Below, piece after piece: positions 50,306-57,985 of a stretch of 64,000 nt of DNA. The translations under genes were made by a program, and so were the position numbers. Source of the stretch: Azospirillum oleiclasticum (GTDB taxonomy: Bacteria; Pseudomonadota; Alphaproteobacteria; Azospirillales; Azospirillaceae); the NCBI RefSeq assembly GCF_013423485.1, contig NZ_JABFFR010000027.1, positions 159,810 to 223,809 on the forward strand, read 5' to 3'. Within the stretch, counting starts at the first letter, position 1; every line of letters starts with the position of its first letter. Under the pieces are notes generated by a model that saw nothing but the letters and a program-made list of their open reading frames with translations, ran no database searches and had not been told where the DNA came from.

Positions 50306-51310
50306 ATGTTGAAGCGTGGACTCCCGATCACTTGGGTAATCGCCCCGGCGAAGCCCGGATTCCCGATTACCTGGGAAATCGCCCTGACGGTGCTCGCGGC
50401 CAGCCTGTTCGTACTCTTCGGCATTCGCAGCGGACACACCATCGACATGGCCTTCCTGGCCCTGTGCTATGGCTTTCTGGCGCTCGGCATGTATGTGCCC
50501 TTCAATCTCTGCGGAAGCCTGTCGCTGGGTTACAATGCCTATTTCGCGGTCGGCGCCTATTCGGTGGCGATCCTGTCGAACACGGCGCCAGTGTGGATCT
50601 TGTTCAGCCTGCCGTTGGCGCTGGTTGTTTCCGCAGTGCTGGCTGGGATACTCGGATACCTCACGCGCAAGCTCTCGGGATTCCATCTCGCGCTGGCCAC
50701 GCTGATGTTCGGGATCGCGACTCAGCGCTGGCTCGTCAACACGACCGATGTGACCGGAGGGGCCGCGGGATTGGGTGGCTTCGGCGCACCCGACATCTTC
50801 GGGATCGGAACGGGCCGGGAGCAGCTGCTGGTCGTTGCGACGGTTGTCATCTGGTTCATCGCTTTCGGTATTTCCCGCATTCGCGGCAGCGCGGTCGGCA
50901 TTGCCTGGCGGGTCCAGCGGGAATCCTCGATCGCTGCCGAGGCCAGCGGCGTGCCCACGGTGCGGATGCGTCTGTTCGCCCTGATGATCGGTGCCGCAAT
51001 CGCATCGATCGGCGGCATCGTGCTCGCCTTGGCGAACGGTTTCGTCGTGCCGGAATCCTTCCCGGTCTCGGTGGTGTTCCTCGTCCTGTTCATGCCGCTG
51101 CTGGGGGGGACGGGATCGCCATGGGGGGCGCTCATCGGTGCGGGGATCGTGGTGTTCCTCACCGTCGGCTTCACCGGCTTCGGCCTGCCCGGCGCCCTGA
51201 CCTTCGCGCTGTTCACTCTGGCGGTCCTCATCATCGCCCCGAAGGGCATCCTGGGGATTGCCGGACAGCTGTTCGAACGCCTCCGTCTCTCGAAGGATGC
51301 CCGTCCATGA
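50306..51310 (+). CDS. LIV-type ABC permease (LivM-like) with duplicated N-terminal motif
   Basis: 334-residue permease. CYGFLALGMYVPFNLCGSLS, LGYNAYFAVGAYSVAILSN, SGFHLALATLMFGIATQRWL and PLLGGTGSPWGALIGAGIVV are LivM landmarks, and about nine hydrophobic segments are visible. The N terminus is odd: GLPITWVIAPAKP and GFPITWEIALTV arise from an imperfect 39-base tandem duplication (50321 and 50360), placing an extra PITW-x-IA before the first helix. A ribosome site AGGAG precedes ATG 50306. It overlaps the ATPase gene that follows by four bases. Confidence 0.9.
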   Translation: MLKRGLPITWVIAPAKPGFPITWEIALTVLAASLFVLFGIRSGHTIDMAFLALCYGFLALGMYVPFNLCGSLSLGYNAYFAVGAYSVAILSNTAPVWILFSLPLALVVSAVLAGILGYLTRKLSGFHLALATLMFGIATQRWLVNTTDVTGGAAGLGGFGAPDIFGIGTGREQLLVVATVVIWFIAFGISRIRGSAVGIAWRVQRESSIAAEASGVPTVRMRLFALMIGAAIASIGGIVLALANGFVVPESFPVSVVFLVLFMPLLGGTGSPWGALIGAGIVVFLTVGFTGFGLPGALTFALFTLAVLIIAPKGILGIAGQLFERLRLSKDARP

Positions 51311-52065
51311 GCCCGCTCTTCACGGCCAGCGGAGTCAAGAAATCCTACGGCGGGCTGACGGTTCTGCGCGGCGTCGACCTCCATGTCGAGCCAGGGGAGA
51401 TCCTCGGACTTGTCGGCGCGAATGGCGCGGGAAAGTCGACCTTCGTCGACATCATCACCGGAATCACGCCAGCCAACGAGGGGGAGATCCTGCTGGGCGG
51501 CACCAGGCTCGCAGGCTCTCCGTCGCAGCGCGCGAAGCTTGGCCTCGCCCGGACGTTCCAGCATCCGCAGCTGGCTTTCGAGATGTCGCTTCGCGAAAAC
51601 ATCGCCGTCGGCCGCAGCACCGGCCTGCTGTCGAACTGGACCAGGACCGTCACGGCGGCCGGACAGGGGCTCCTCGGCGGCTGCCGGGTGAATGTCCCGG
51701 CCATTGAAAAGATCGCGTCCGAGCTCGGTCTCAAGAATATCGACCGCCTGGCGCAAAAGGTTTCCTTCGGCGAGTTGCGGCTGGTGGAGGTCGCGCGCGC
51801 GCTGATGCAGTCTCCGCGCCTGCTGGTCCTGGACGAGCCGTTTTCGGGCGTCGGCGATTCCGGCACGTCGGGCATCATCTTCGCCATCAAGCGCGTCCGT
51901 GATTCCGGGTGTGCCGTCCTTCTGATCGACCACAACATCGACCTGCTGGTCGATACGGTCGACCGCATGGCGCTGCTGTCGCAAGGCCGCATCACCGTCG
52001 AGGGAAGCGTCGCCGAGTGCATGGGCAATGCCGAATTCCGCAGCACATACATTGGCGTGGGCTGA
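51307..52065 (+). CDS. LIV-type ABC transporter ATPase (LivG-like)
   Basis: 252-residue ATPase. Walker A GANGAGKST is near residues 37-45, RTFQHPQLAFEMSLREN marks LivG, the signature is degenerate (VSFGELRLVEVARAL), and Walker B is LLVLDEPFSGVGDSG, where the usual GLNP after the DEP is replaced by GVGDSG. The H-loop LIDHNIDLLVD is present. It belongs to the importer with the genes at 48134, 49434, 50306 and 52069. The ATG overlaps the LivM stop. Confidence 0.92.
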   Translation: MSPLFTASGVKKSYGGLTVLRGVDLHVEPGEILGLVGANGAGKSTFVDIITGITPANEGEILLGGTRLAGSPSQRAKLGLARTFQHPQLAFEMSLRENIAVGRSTGLLSNWTRTVTAAGQGLLGGCRVNVPAIEKIASELGLKNIDRLAQKVSFGELRLVEVARALMQSPRLLVLDEPFSGVGDSGTSGIIFAIKRVRDSGCAVLLIDHNIDLLVDTVDRMALLSQGRITVEGSVAECMGNAEFRSTYIGVG

Positions 52066-52068
52066 GCA

Positions 52069-52764
52069 ATGACGACACTTTCGGTCTCTTCCCTTTCCGT
52101 GCGCTATGGCAGCGTCGTCGCCGTCTCCGACGCGAGCATCGCGTGCCCGGCCGGTTCGGTGACCGCGCTCGTCGGGCCGAACGGCGCCGGAAAAAGCAGC
52201 CTGTTCCTGGGCACGATCGGCGCCATCAAGGCGGTGGGCGGCGTCATAGAACTCGACGGCGAGGATGTATCCGCGCTCGACGCCAATGCACGGACGCGCA
52301 GGGGGCTGGTCCTGGTTCCGCAGGGCAGGCAGGTGTTCAGCCATCTGACGGTCCGCGAGAATCTGTGCGTCGTCGCCGACAGCATGCGCCTGCCGCAAGA
52401 CCGGGTGGAGGAGGCGCTGGACCGTTTTCCGATCCTGCGCAGCCGGCAGAACCTCCCCGGCGGCGTCCTCAGCGGCGGCGAGCAGCAGATGCTTGCGTTG
52501 GCGCGCGCGATCATGGGACGGCCCAAGGTGCTGTTGCTCGACGAACCTCTGCTGGGGCTTGCGCCGCAGGTGATCGAGGCGGTTCTCCAGACCCTTCACG
52601 AACTTGCCGGCGCCGGCATGGCGGTGGTCGTGGCCGAGCCGTCGATCCGTTTGATCCGCAGCCAGATCACCCGCGGCTATGTGGTCCTGCGGGGGCGGGT
52701 GGTGGGCACCGCCGGCAGTGGCGACGAGCTGGCCGAGGAATATTCACGCCGCATGGGCATGTGA
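52069..52764 (+). CDS. LIV-type ABC transporter ATPase (LivF-like)
   Basis: 231-residue ATPase. Walker A GPNGAGKSS lies near residues 36-44, the signature VLSGGEQQMLALARAI is canonical, and Walker B is VLLLDEPLLGLAPQ. The switch region has VVAEPSIRLIRS, where LivF proteins normally have VEQN and a nearby histidine is replaced, so the second ATP site may be less active. Length is normal. It completes the importer and is followed by a 135-base gap before the thiolase, in which I see no strong promoter. Confidence 0.9.
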   Translation: MTTLSVSSLSVRYGSVVAVSDASIACPAGSVTALVGPNGAGKSSLFLGTIGAIKAVGGVIELDGEDVSALDANARTRRGLVLVPQGRQVFSHLTVRENLCVVADSMRLPQDRVEEALDRFPILRSRQNLPGGVLSGGEQQMLALARAIMGRPKVLLLDEPLLGLAPQVIEAVLQTLHELAGAGMAVVVAEPSIRLIRSQITRGYVVLRGRVVGTAGSGDELAEEYSRRMGM

Positions 52765-52899
52765 TCACCCACACCACAGCAGCGAGCCGAACCTTCGATC
52801 CACCGATCCACCACACCCGCCGTGGCGGGGCTGGCGGGGGCTGGGCGAAGGATCGCACCGGGCTGCTCCATTACCTGACAAGATCCTATGGAGAGAATG

Positions 52900-54084
52900 A
52901 TGAAGGACGCAGTCGTCGTATCAACCGCCCGGACGCCGATCGGGCGTGCCTACAAGGGCGCTTTCAACAACACGCATGGCGCGACATTGGGAGGCCATGT
53001 GGTGGCGGAAGCCGTGCAGCGTGCGGGGCTCGAGGGGGGGCAGGTCGAGGATGTCCTCATCGGATGCGCCATGCCCGAAGGCGCCACCGGATCCAACATC
53101 GCGCGTCAGATCGCGCTTCGCGCCGGCCTGCCGGTGAGCGTTCCCGGTGTGACGGTCAACCGCTTCTGCTCGTCGGGACTTCAAACGATCGCGATGGCGG
53201 CCGAGCGCATCCGCTCCGGCGGCGCCGATATCCTCGTCGCCGGTGGCGTGGAGTCGGTGTCACTGGTGCAGAATTCACACGCCAACCAGCACCGCCTGCA
53301 GGAAGAGTGGATCGTCGCGAACAAGCCGGAGCTCTACTGGTCGATGCTGCAGACCGCCGAGACGGTCGGTGAGCGGTACGGCGTCAGCCGGCTTGCGCAG
53401 GATGAATATTCGGTCGAGAGTCAGCGCCGCACGGCCGAAGCCCAACTGGCCGGCCGCTTCGATGCCGAGATCGTCCCGCTCACGACGGAAAAGCTGCTGT
53501 ATGACAAGGAAGGAAATCTGACCGGCAGCGAAACCGTGACGCTTTCACGGGATGAAGGAAATCGTCCCGGAACGTCGTTGGAGAATCTCGCCAAGCTGAA
53601 GCCGGTGCTGCCGGAGGGCCGGCATGTGACCGCCGGGAATGCCAGCCAGTTCTCGGACGGCGCCTCGGCCTGCGTGGTCATGAGCGCATCGGAGGCCTCC
53701 CGGCGTGGCCTTCTGCCGCTCGGCCTGTTCCGTGGGATGTCCGTGGTCGGCTGCGAGCCCGACGAGATGGGGATCGGCCCGGTTCCGGCGGTGCGGGCGT
53801 TGTTGAAAGCGCAAGGGCTCAAGATCGACGACATCGGCCTGTGGGAATTGAACGAGGCGTTTGCGGTTCAGACCGTCTACTGCCGGGACGCGCTCGGCAT
53901 CCCGCATGAGCGGCTCAACGTGGACGGCGGCGCAATTTCGGTGGGGCATCCCTATGGCATGAGCGGCGCCCGGCTGGCTGGCCATGCCTTGATCGAAGGT
54001 CGCCGCCGCAACGTCCGCTATGCCGTCGTCACCATGTGCATCGGCGGTGGGCAGGGTGCTGCCGCACTGTTCGAAATAACATGA
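52900..54084 (+). CDS. acetyl-CoA C-acyltransferase (thiolase)
   Basis: 394-residue thiolase with a full active site: nucleophilic Cys90 in VNRFCSSGLQTI, histidine near 350 in AISVGHPYGMSGARL, and the second cysteine near 380 in TMCIGGGQGAA. AVVVSTARTPIGRAYKGAFN and ELNEAFAVQTVYCRDALGIP are also typical. It cleaves a 3-ketoacyl-CoA to acetyl-CoA and a shorter acyl-CoA, in keeping with beta-oxidation of the acid activated by the 46628 ligase. ATG 52900 is taken because GGAGAG lies just upstream; ATGs at 52888 and 52897 are in frame. It is the only catalytically complete thiolase in the window, and it overlaps the hydrolase gene by four bases. Confidence 0.92.
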   Translation: MKDAVVVSTARTPIGRAYKGAFNNTHGATLGGHVVAEAVQRAGLEGGQVEDVLIGCAMPEGATGSNIARQIALRAGLPVSVPGVTVNRFCSSGLQTIAMAAERIRSGGADILVAGGVESVSLVQNSHANQHRLQEEWIVANKPELYWSMLQTAETVGERYGVSRLAQDEYSVESQRRTAEAQLAGRFDAEIVPLTTEKLLYDKEGNLTGSETVTLSRDEGNRPGTSLENLAKLKPVLPEGRHVTAGNASQFSDGASACVVMSASEASRRGLLPLGLFRGMSVVGCEPDEMGIGPVPAVRALLKAQGLKIDDIGLWELNEAFAVQTVYCRDALGIPHERLNVDGGAISVGHPYGMSGARLAGHALIEGRRRNVRYAVVTMCIGGGQGAAALFEIT

Positions 54085-54935
54085 CCGGCCCTGCCACCCG
54101 GACCCTGTCGACGCGCTCGGGCCTGAAACTGAGCGCAACGGCTTGGAATGGCGACAGGGGCGGGATCATCCTGGCGCATGGCGGCGGGCAAACCCGCCAT
54201 GCCTGGCGCCGTACGGGCATGAGGCTCGCCCGCCAGGGATATTCCGTTCTGGCCTACGATTTGCGCGGCCATGGAGAGAGTGACTGGGATGCGAACGGCG
54301 ACTACTCGCTCTCGCGTTTCCGTGATGATCTCTGCGACGTGGCTTCGGTGTTCGATCGGCCGCCCATCGTGGTTGGAGCATCGCTCGGCGGGATATCCGC
54401 CATGCTGGCGGCAGGAGAAGCCGCCGCCGCGTTCGCCGCGGTGATTCTGGTGGACGTTGCGCCGCGCATCGAACGGGTCGGATCCGACAGAATTCTCGGG
54501 TTCATGCGCAGGCACATTCATCGGGGGTTCGATTCCGTTGCCGAAGCCGCAAGCGCTGTATCGGACTACGTGCCGAACCGACCCAAGCCGGTGAGCCATG
54601 CCGGGCTGGAAAAGTACCTGCGGAGTTCCGCCGACGGCCGGCTGCGCTGGCACTGGGATCCGCAGGTCCTGACCGAGCCCGATTCCATCGCCACAGTGCC
54701 GCTCGAACACGAAAGGCTGGCGGATGCGGCGAGGCGTATGACGATGCCGGTCATGCTCGTACGGGGCGGCCATAGCCACGTGGTCAGTCTCGACTCCGTC
54801 GCGGAATTCCTGACCCTTGTACCGCACGCAAGATACGAGACGCTGGCCGACGCCCATCACATGATCGTCGGTGATGAGAACGACTCTTTCACAGCGTCGC
54901 TTCTGGATTTCATCGGCTCGAATACCACGGCATGA
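54081..54935 (+). CDS. alpha/beta hydrolase
   Basis: 284-residue alpha/beta hydrolase. GIILAHGGGQTRHAWR holds the oxyanion HG motif, VLAYDLRGHGESDWDANGDY follows, the nucleophile elbow is VVGASLGGISAM (Ser near 112) and the catalytic histidine is probably in LADAHHMIVGDEN. The likely acid is the aspartate or neighbouring residue in the LVRGGHSHVVS region, where Asp is replaced by His/Ser, so the triad acid is uncertain. It may hydrolyse a ring 1,3-diketone, ester, lactone or CoA thioester in the pathway. It is coupled to the thiolase by overlap. Confidence 0.88.
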   Translation: MTGPATRTLSTRSGLKLSATAWNGDRGGIILAHGGGQTRHAWRRTGMRLARQGYSVLAYDLRGHGESDWDANGDYSLSRFRDDLCDVASVFDRPPIVVGASLGGISAMLAAGEAAAAFAAVILVDVAPRIERVGSDRILGFMRRHIHRGFDSVAEAASAVSDYVPNRPKPVSHAGLEKYLRSSADGRLRWHWDPQVLTEPDSIATVPLEHERLADAARRMTMPVMLVRGGHSHVVSLDSVAEFLTLVPHARYETLADAHHMIVGDENDSFTASLLDFIGSNTTA

Positions 54936-55100
54936 CATCGGGTTGGACTGGAGGGTGGCACGTTCTGCGCAAACACAATGGCGGTGTGAACGGCGAATCG
55001 TGGTTCAATTTGTTGACTCTTCCGCCGCCGGACGCGTAAAAAAGCCGGGGATTTTTCGCCTCCCCGGGCGGATCATCGGGCGTCTGACAGAGGTGAAGCG

Positions 55101-55772
55101 TTGCCGCGGGAAAAAAGACAGAAAAAGCTCAATCGTGCCGAAAAGGCTGATGAGAATAGGAAGGCCCTGTTCAAGGCGGCGGCTCACGTCGTTGGCAATT
55201 ATGGCTATGCGAAGGCGAGCATCGGGCGGATCACGCAGGAGGCCAACCTCGCTCAAGGCACTTTCTATCTCTATTTCGAGTCCCGACAGGACCTGTTCGA
55301 CCAGCTTCTCCCCGCGATAACCGATGAAATGATGGAGCACATCAAAAGTCGGCTGCACGGAGCGGCTGATTTTTTCGAGCTCGAGGAGCGCGGGGCAACC
55401 GCCTTCTTCGAGTTCATGACACAGGATAAGTGCTTTTTCCGGATTCTCTACGAGACGGACCTGGTGTCGCCGAAAGCGGCCCACTATCACTACAGTCTCG
55501 CCGCGCAGAAATATTCCGAGGTGCTGCGCCGGGCGCGGGCCGAGAAGCAGCTGCGCCCCCTTGAGGACTATGAAGAGGAAGTGCTCACCTACATGATGAT
55601 TGCGGCACGAGCTTACCTCTATCAGCACATCATCGCGGCAAATCAGACCGATGGTGACGTGGTGAAGCGTGTCGTCAAGGCCTATATCAACATCCTGCGC
55701 AATGGAGTGGGGCCGCGTGTCGACGCCGGTGAACCGGGCAAGCGGATCAATGCCGGTCAGGGTGCTTCCTGA
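55101..55772 (+). CDS. TetR/AcrR family regulator, paralogue of 7972
   Basis: 223-residue TetR regulator. The HTH domain spans about residues 18-65: RKALFKAAAHVVGNYGYAKA, SIGRITQEANLAQGTFYLYF, ESRQDLFDQLLP. It matches the TetR protein at 7972 at 35 of 51 positions in this region by eye, and resemblance continues into the ligand domain (FFELEERGATAFFEFM against DFLELEQRGLHAFFEFA). It uses TTG 55101, six bases after AGAGGTGAAG. It lies 230 bases before element B site 4 and reads in the same direction. As the other TetR gene is next to element B site 1, these two proteins are the best candidates to bind element B. Confidence 0.9.
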   Translation: MPREKRQKKLNRAEKADENRKALFKAAAHVVGNYGYAKASIGRITQEANLAQGTFYLYFESRQDLFDQLLPAITDEMMEHIKSRLHGAADFFELEERGATAFFEFMTQDKCFFRILYETDLVSPKAAHYHYSLAAQKYSEVLRRARAEKQLRPLEDYEEEVLTYMMIAARAYLYQHIIAANQTDGDVVKRVVKAYINILRNGVGPRVDAGEPGKRINAGQGAS

Positions 55773-56003
55773 CCCGCCGCTTCGCAATGCTTTGCCATCA
55801 CCAAGGGCCTCCAGCTGTCCGCTGGATTTGTAAGACGCGCGTCGACGGGTGAGAGCGCGGTCCGACCCAATCCCGCGACCGGCCCGATGCGTTCATGCAA
55901 GACGACGACGCTGGCGATGCCGGCAAGGGCGCACCTTTCGACCGATCACAGTCTGACTCGTTAGCCTCGGCTCGCCAATCGCCCCGTTTTCCGGCGTCAA
56001 AAA

Positions 56004-56061
56004 ATGAATAATGGCTCATATTTCATTTTTTGTTTGACAGACAGTTTGCCGTCTGTATAAC
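56004..56061 (+). promoter_or_regulatory. element B site 4, promoter and second palindrome before the OYE gene
   Basis: ATGAATAATGG-N8-TCATTTTTTGT (56004-56033) abuts TTGACA (56034-56039); TATAAC (56056-56061) follows after 16 bases. In the spacer ACAGAC-N8-GTCTGT forms another inverted repeat (56038-56057). A third overlapping half-site TCATATTTCAT lies inside the element. The rest of the 517-base gap between 55772 and 56290 holds no gene I recognise. The untranslated leader to ATG 56290 would be unusually long, about 220 bases. Confidence 0.78.
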
Positions 56062-56289
56062 CTGAAGTTGGTTCTATGGCAGGTAATGAAGAACTCGTTC
56101 TGACGACTTGGCAGCGGCGCTTCCAGGTGTTTGTCGGACAGCCATGAATTCCAACCAAACAATCGATCGCTGCGGGGTGGGTTTCGTGGCGACCGGACTG
56201 GTCGAATACGCGATTCACCATTCGGATGAGCAGGCATCACGGGCGCCGCCTGTTCCGATTGTTTCAAACATCAGGAGAGGACGCGAGGC

Positions 56290-57426
56290 ATGGCATTCTT
56301 GTTTGAGCCGCTTGCGTTGCGCGGCCTGGCCCTCAACAACCGCATCATGATCTCGCCCATGTGCCAATACCAGGCAAGGGAAGGGATCATCTCAGGGCCA
56401 TGGCACCGGACCCACGTCGGAATGATGGTGTTGAGCGGCGCCGGGTTGGCGGTCATGGAAGCGACGGCGGTCGAGGCGGCGGGACGCATCAGTCTGGGAT
56501 GCATCGGCCTTTACAACGACCAGCAGGAGGCTGCCCTCGCCGGGCTCGTCGCCGATGTCAGGCGCTTCAGCAGCACGCCGCTGGGAATACAGCTTGGCCA
56601 TGCCGGCAGGAAGGCATCCGCCTATCCCATACTCGACAATCGGGATGGGATGTTTCCGGCGGACCGGTCGAAGGGCGGCGGTCCCCTGCCGGTGGAGGCC
56701 GGGGCGTGGGCTCCCTATGGGCCGTCCCCGGTTCCGTTCGACACGCATTGGCAGACGCCGGACATGCTGGACGAAGAGGGAATGGGCCGCATCAAGCAGG
56801 CCTTCGCCGCCTCGACCTTGCGTGCGGATCGCTGCGGCTTCGACATGATCGAGATCCATGGCGCGCACGGTTATCTCCTGCACAGTTTTCTAAGCCGCGT
56901 CTCGAACAAGCGGGATGACGCCTATGGCGGCAGCCTGCAGAACCGGATGCGCTTTCCCCTCGAAGTGGTGGCGGCGGTGCGGGGGGCTCTCCCCGGAAAC
57001 AAGCCGCTGGGCGTGCGGATCAACGGGTCGGACTGGTCTCCGGATGGAAATTCGATAGAGGACGCCGTCGCGTTCGCCGCGGAACTGAAGGGGATCGGCG
57101 TTGACTATGTCACCGTTTCCGGCGGCGGTGCCGCACCCAACGCAATCTATCCGCGGCAGGATCCCGGATACATGGTCCACCTCGCCGAAGCGGTGAAACG
57201 TGGAACGGGCATAACGACGGTGGCCGTCGGGACGATCACGTCGCCGGTGCAAGCCGACGAGATCATCCGGTCCGGCAAGGCCGACCTGGTGGCCATAGGG
57301 CGTGCGTTCATCGACCACCCGAAATGGGGCTGGCATGCCGCAAGAGAGCTCGGCGTGGATTGGCTGCCGACAGGTCTGCAAGCGCGTGTGGACCCGAAAT
57401 ACTGGCCGCTGAAGGCCATCGCGTAG
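56290..57426 (+). CDS. NADH:flavin oxidoreductase (Old Yellow Enzyme, YqjM class)
   Basis: 378-residue FMN TIM-barrel ene-reductase. LALNNRIMISPMCQYQAREG holds the Cys and Tyr typical of the YqjM class. GIQLGHAGRKASAYP, DMIEIHGAHGYLLHSFLSRV and SNKRDDAYGGSLQNRMRFPL bind flavin and substrate, and the C-terminal phosphate site is VAVGTITSPVQADEIIRSGK then ADLVAIGRAFI. It reduces activated carbon-carbon double bonds with NAD(P)H; relatives occur as 2,4-dienoyl-CoA-type and cyclic enone reductases. It heads a four-gene run with the VOC and 2-oxoacid dehydrogenase genes. GAGAGGACG precedes ATG 56290. Confidence 0.93.
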   Translation: MAFLFEPLALRGLALNNRIMISPMCQYQAREGIISGPWHRTHVGMMVLSGAGLAVMEATAVEAAGRISLGCIGLYNDQQEAALAGLVADVRRFSSTPLGIQLGHAGRKASAYPILDNRDGMFPADRSKGGGPLPVEAGAWAPYGPSPVPFDTHWQTPDMLDEEGMGRIKQAFAASTLRADRCGFDMIEIHGAHGYLLHSFLSRVSNKRDDAYGGSLQNRMRFPLEVVAAVRGALPGNKPLGVRINGSDWSPDGNSIEDAVAFAAELKGIGVDYVTVSGGGAAPNAIYPRQDPGYMVHLAEAVKRGTGITTVAVGTITSPVQADEIIRSGKADLVAIGRAFIDHPKWGWHAARELGVDWLPTGLQARVDPKYWPLKAIA

Positions 57427-57461
57427 AAAATCCTCGAACCTCGAAAATCAGGAAAGTCAAG

Positions 57462-57884
57462 ATGATTACGAAGATCTATGGAGTGAACGTCGCCGTGGCC
57501 GATCTGGAAGCGGCGACCAGGAAATATGAAGCCTTCTTCAACGTCAAAGCCCGCCCGATCGGGGAGAAATTCTTCGCTGTTCCCGGGTTGGATGGCAATG
57601 AAATCAAGGTGGGTGATTTTTGCATCAACCTGATCGCGTCGAAGGAAGAGGGAACCTCGATTGCCAAGTTTGTCGAAAAGAAAGGGGAGGGACTGTTCCT
57701 GCTGTCGGTCGAGGTGGACAATTACGGCGAAGATGCCGCCGAGATGAAAGGCAAGGGGGTAAAATTCCTCATGGAAGAACCCATCGACGCAGCGATGGGT
57801 CTTGTGAACTTCGTCCACCCGAAATCGATGGCGGGCGTGCAGATTGAAGTGTTCCAGCCGAGCCGGGAGATGCTGGAACGATAA
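57462..57884 (+). CDS. VOC family protein (methylmalonyl-CoA epimerase/glyoxalase-like)
   Basis: 140-residue vicinal-oxygen-chelate protein. ITKIYGVNVAVADLEAATRK, YEAFFNVKARPI, DFCINLIASKEEGTS, LLSVEVDNYGEDAAEMKGKG and VQIEVFQPSREM follow the paired beta-alpha-beta-beta-beta layout of methylmalonyl-CoA epimerase. The first metal histidine (usually DHVGIAV) is replaced by asparagine in YGVNVAV, so a metal-dependent epimerase role is uncertain. GGAAAG precedes ATG 57462. It lies 35 bases after the OYE gene and about 100 before the E1 gene. Confidence 0.8.
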   Translation: MITKIYGVNVAVADLEAATRKYEAFFNVKARPIGEKFFAVPGLDGNEIKVGDFCINLIASKEEGTSIAKFVEKKGEGLFLLSVEVDNYGEDAAEMKGKGVKFLMEEPIDAAMGLVNFVHPKSMAGVQIEVFQPSREMLER

Positions 57885-57985
57885 GTGAAGGGATTATCTC
57901 GTCACTCTCCCAGGCAAGACTGCCTCACATCATTGTCAGAAAATTCCCTTGGCCTTTGAGCGCCAAGCCGAAAGGTCGTTGCCTC

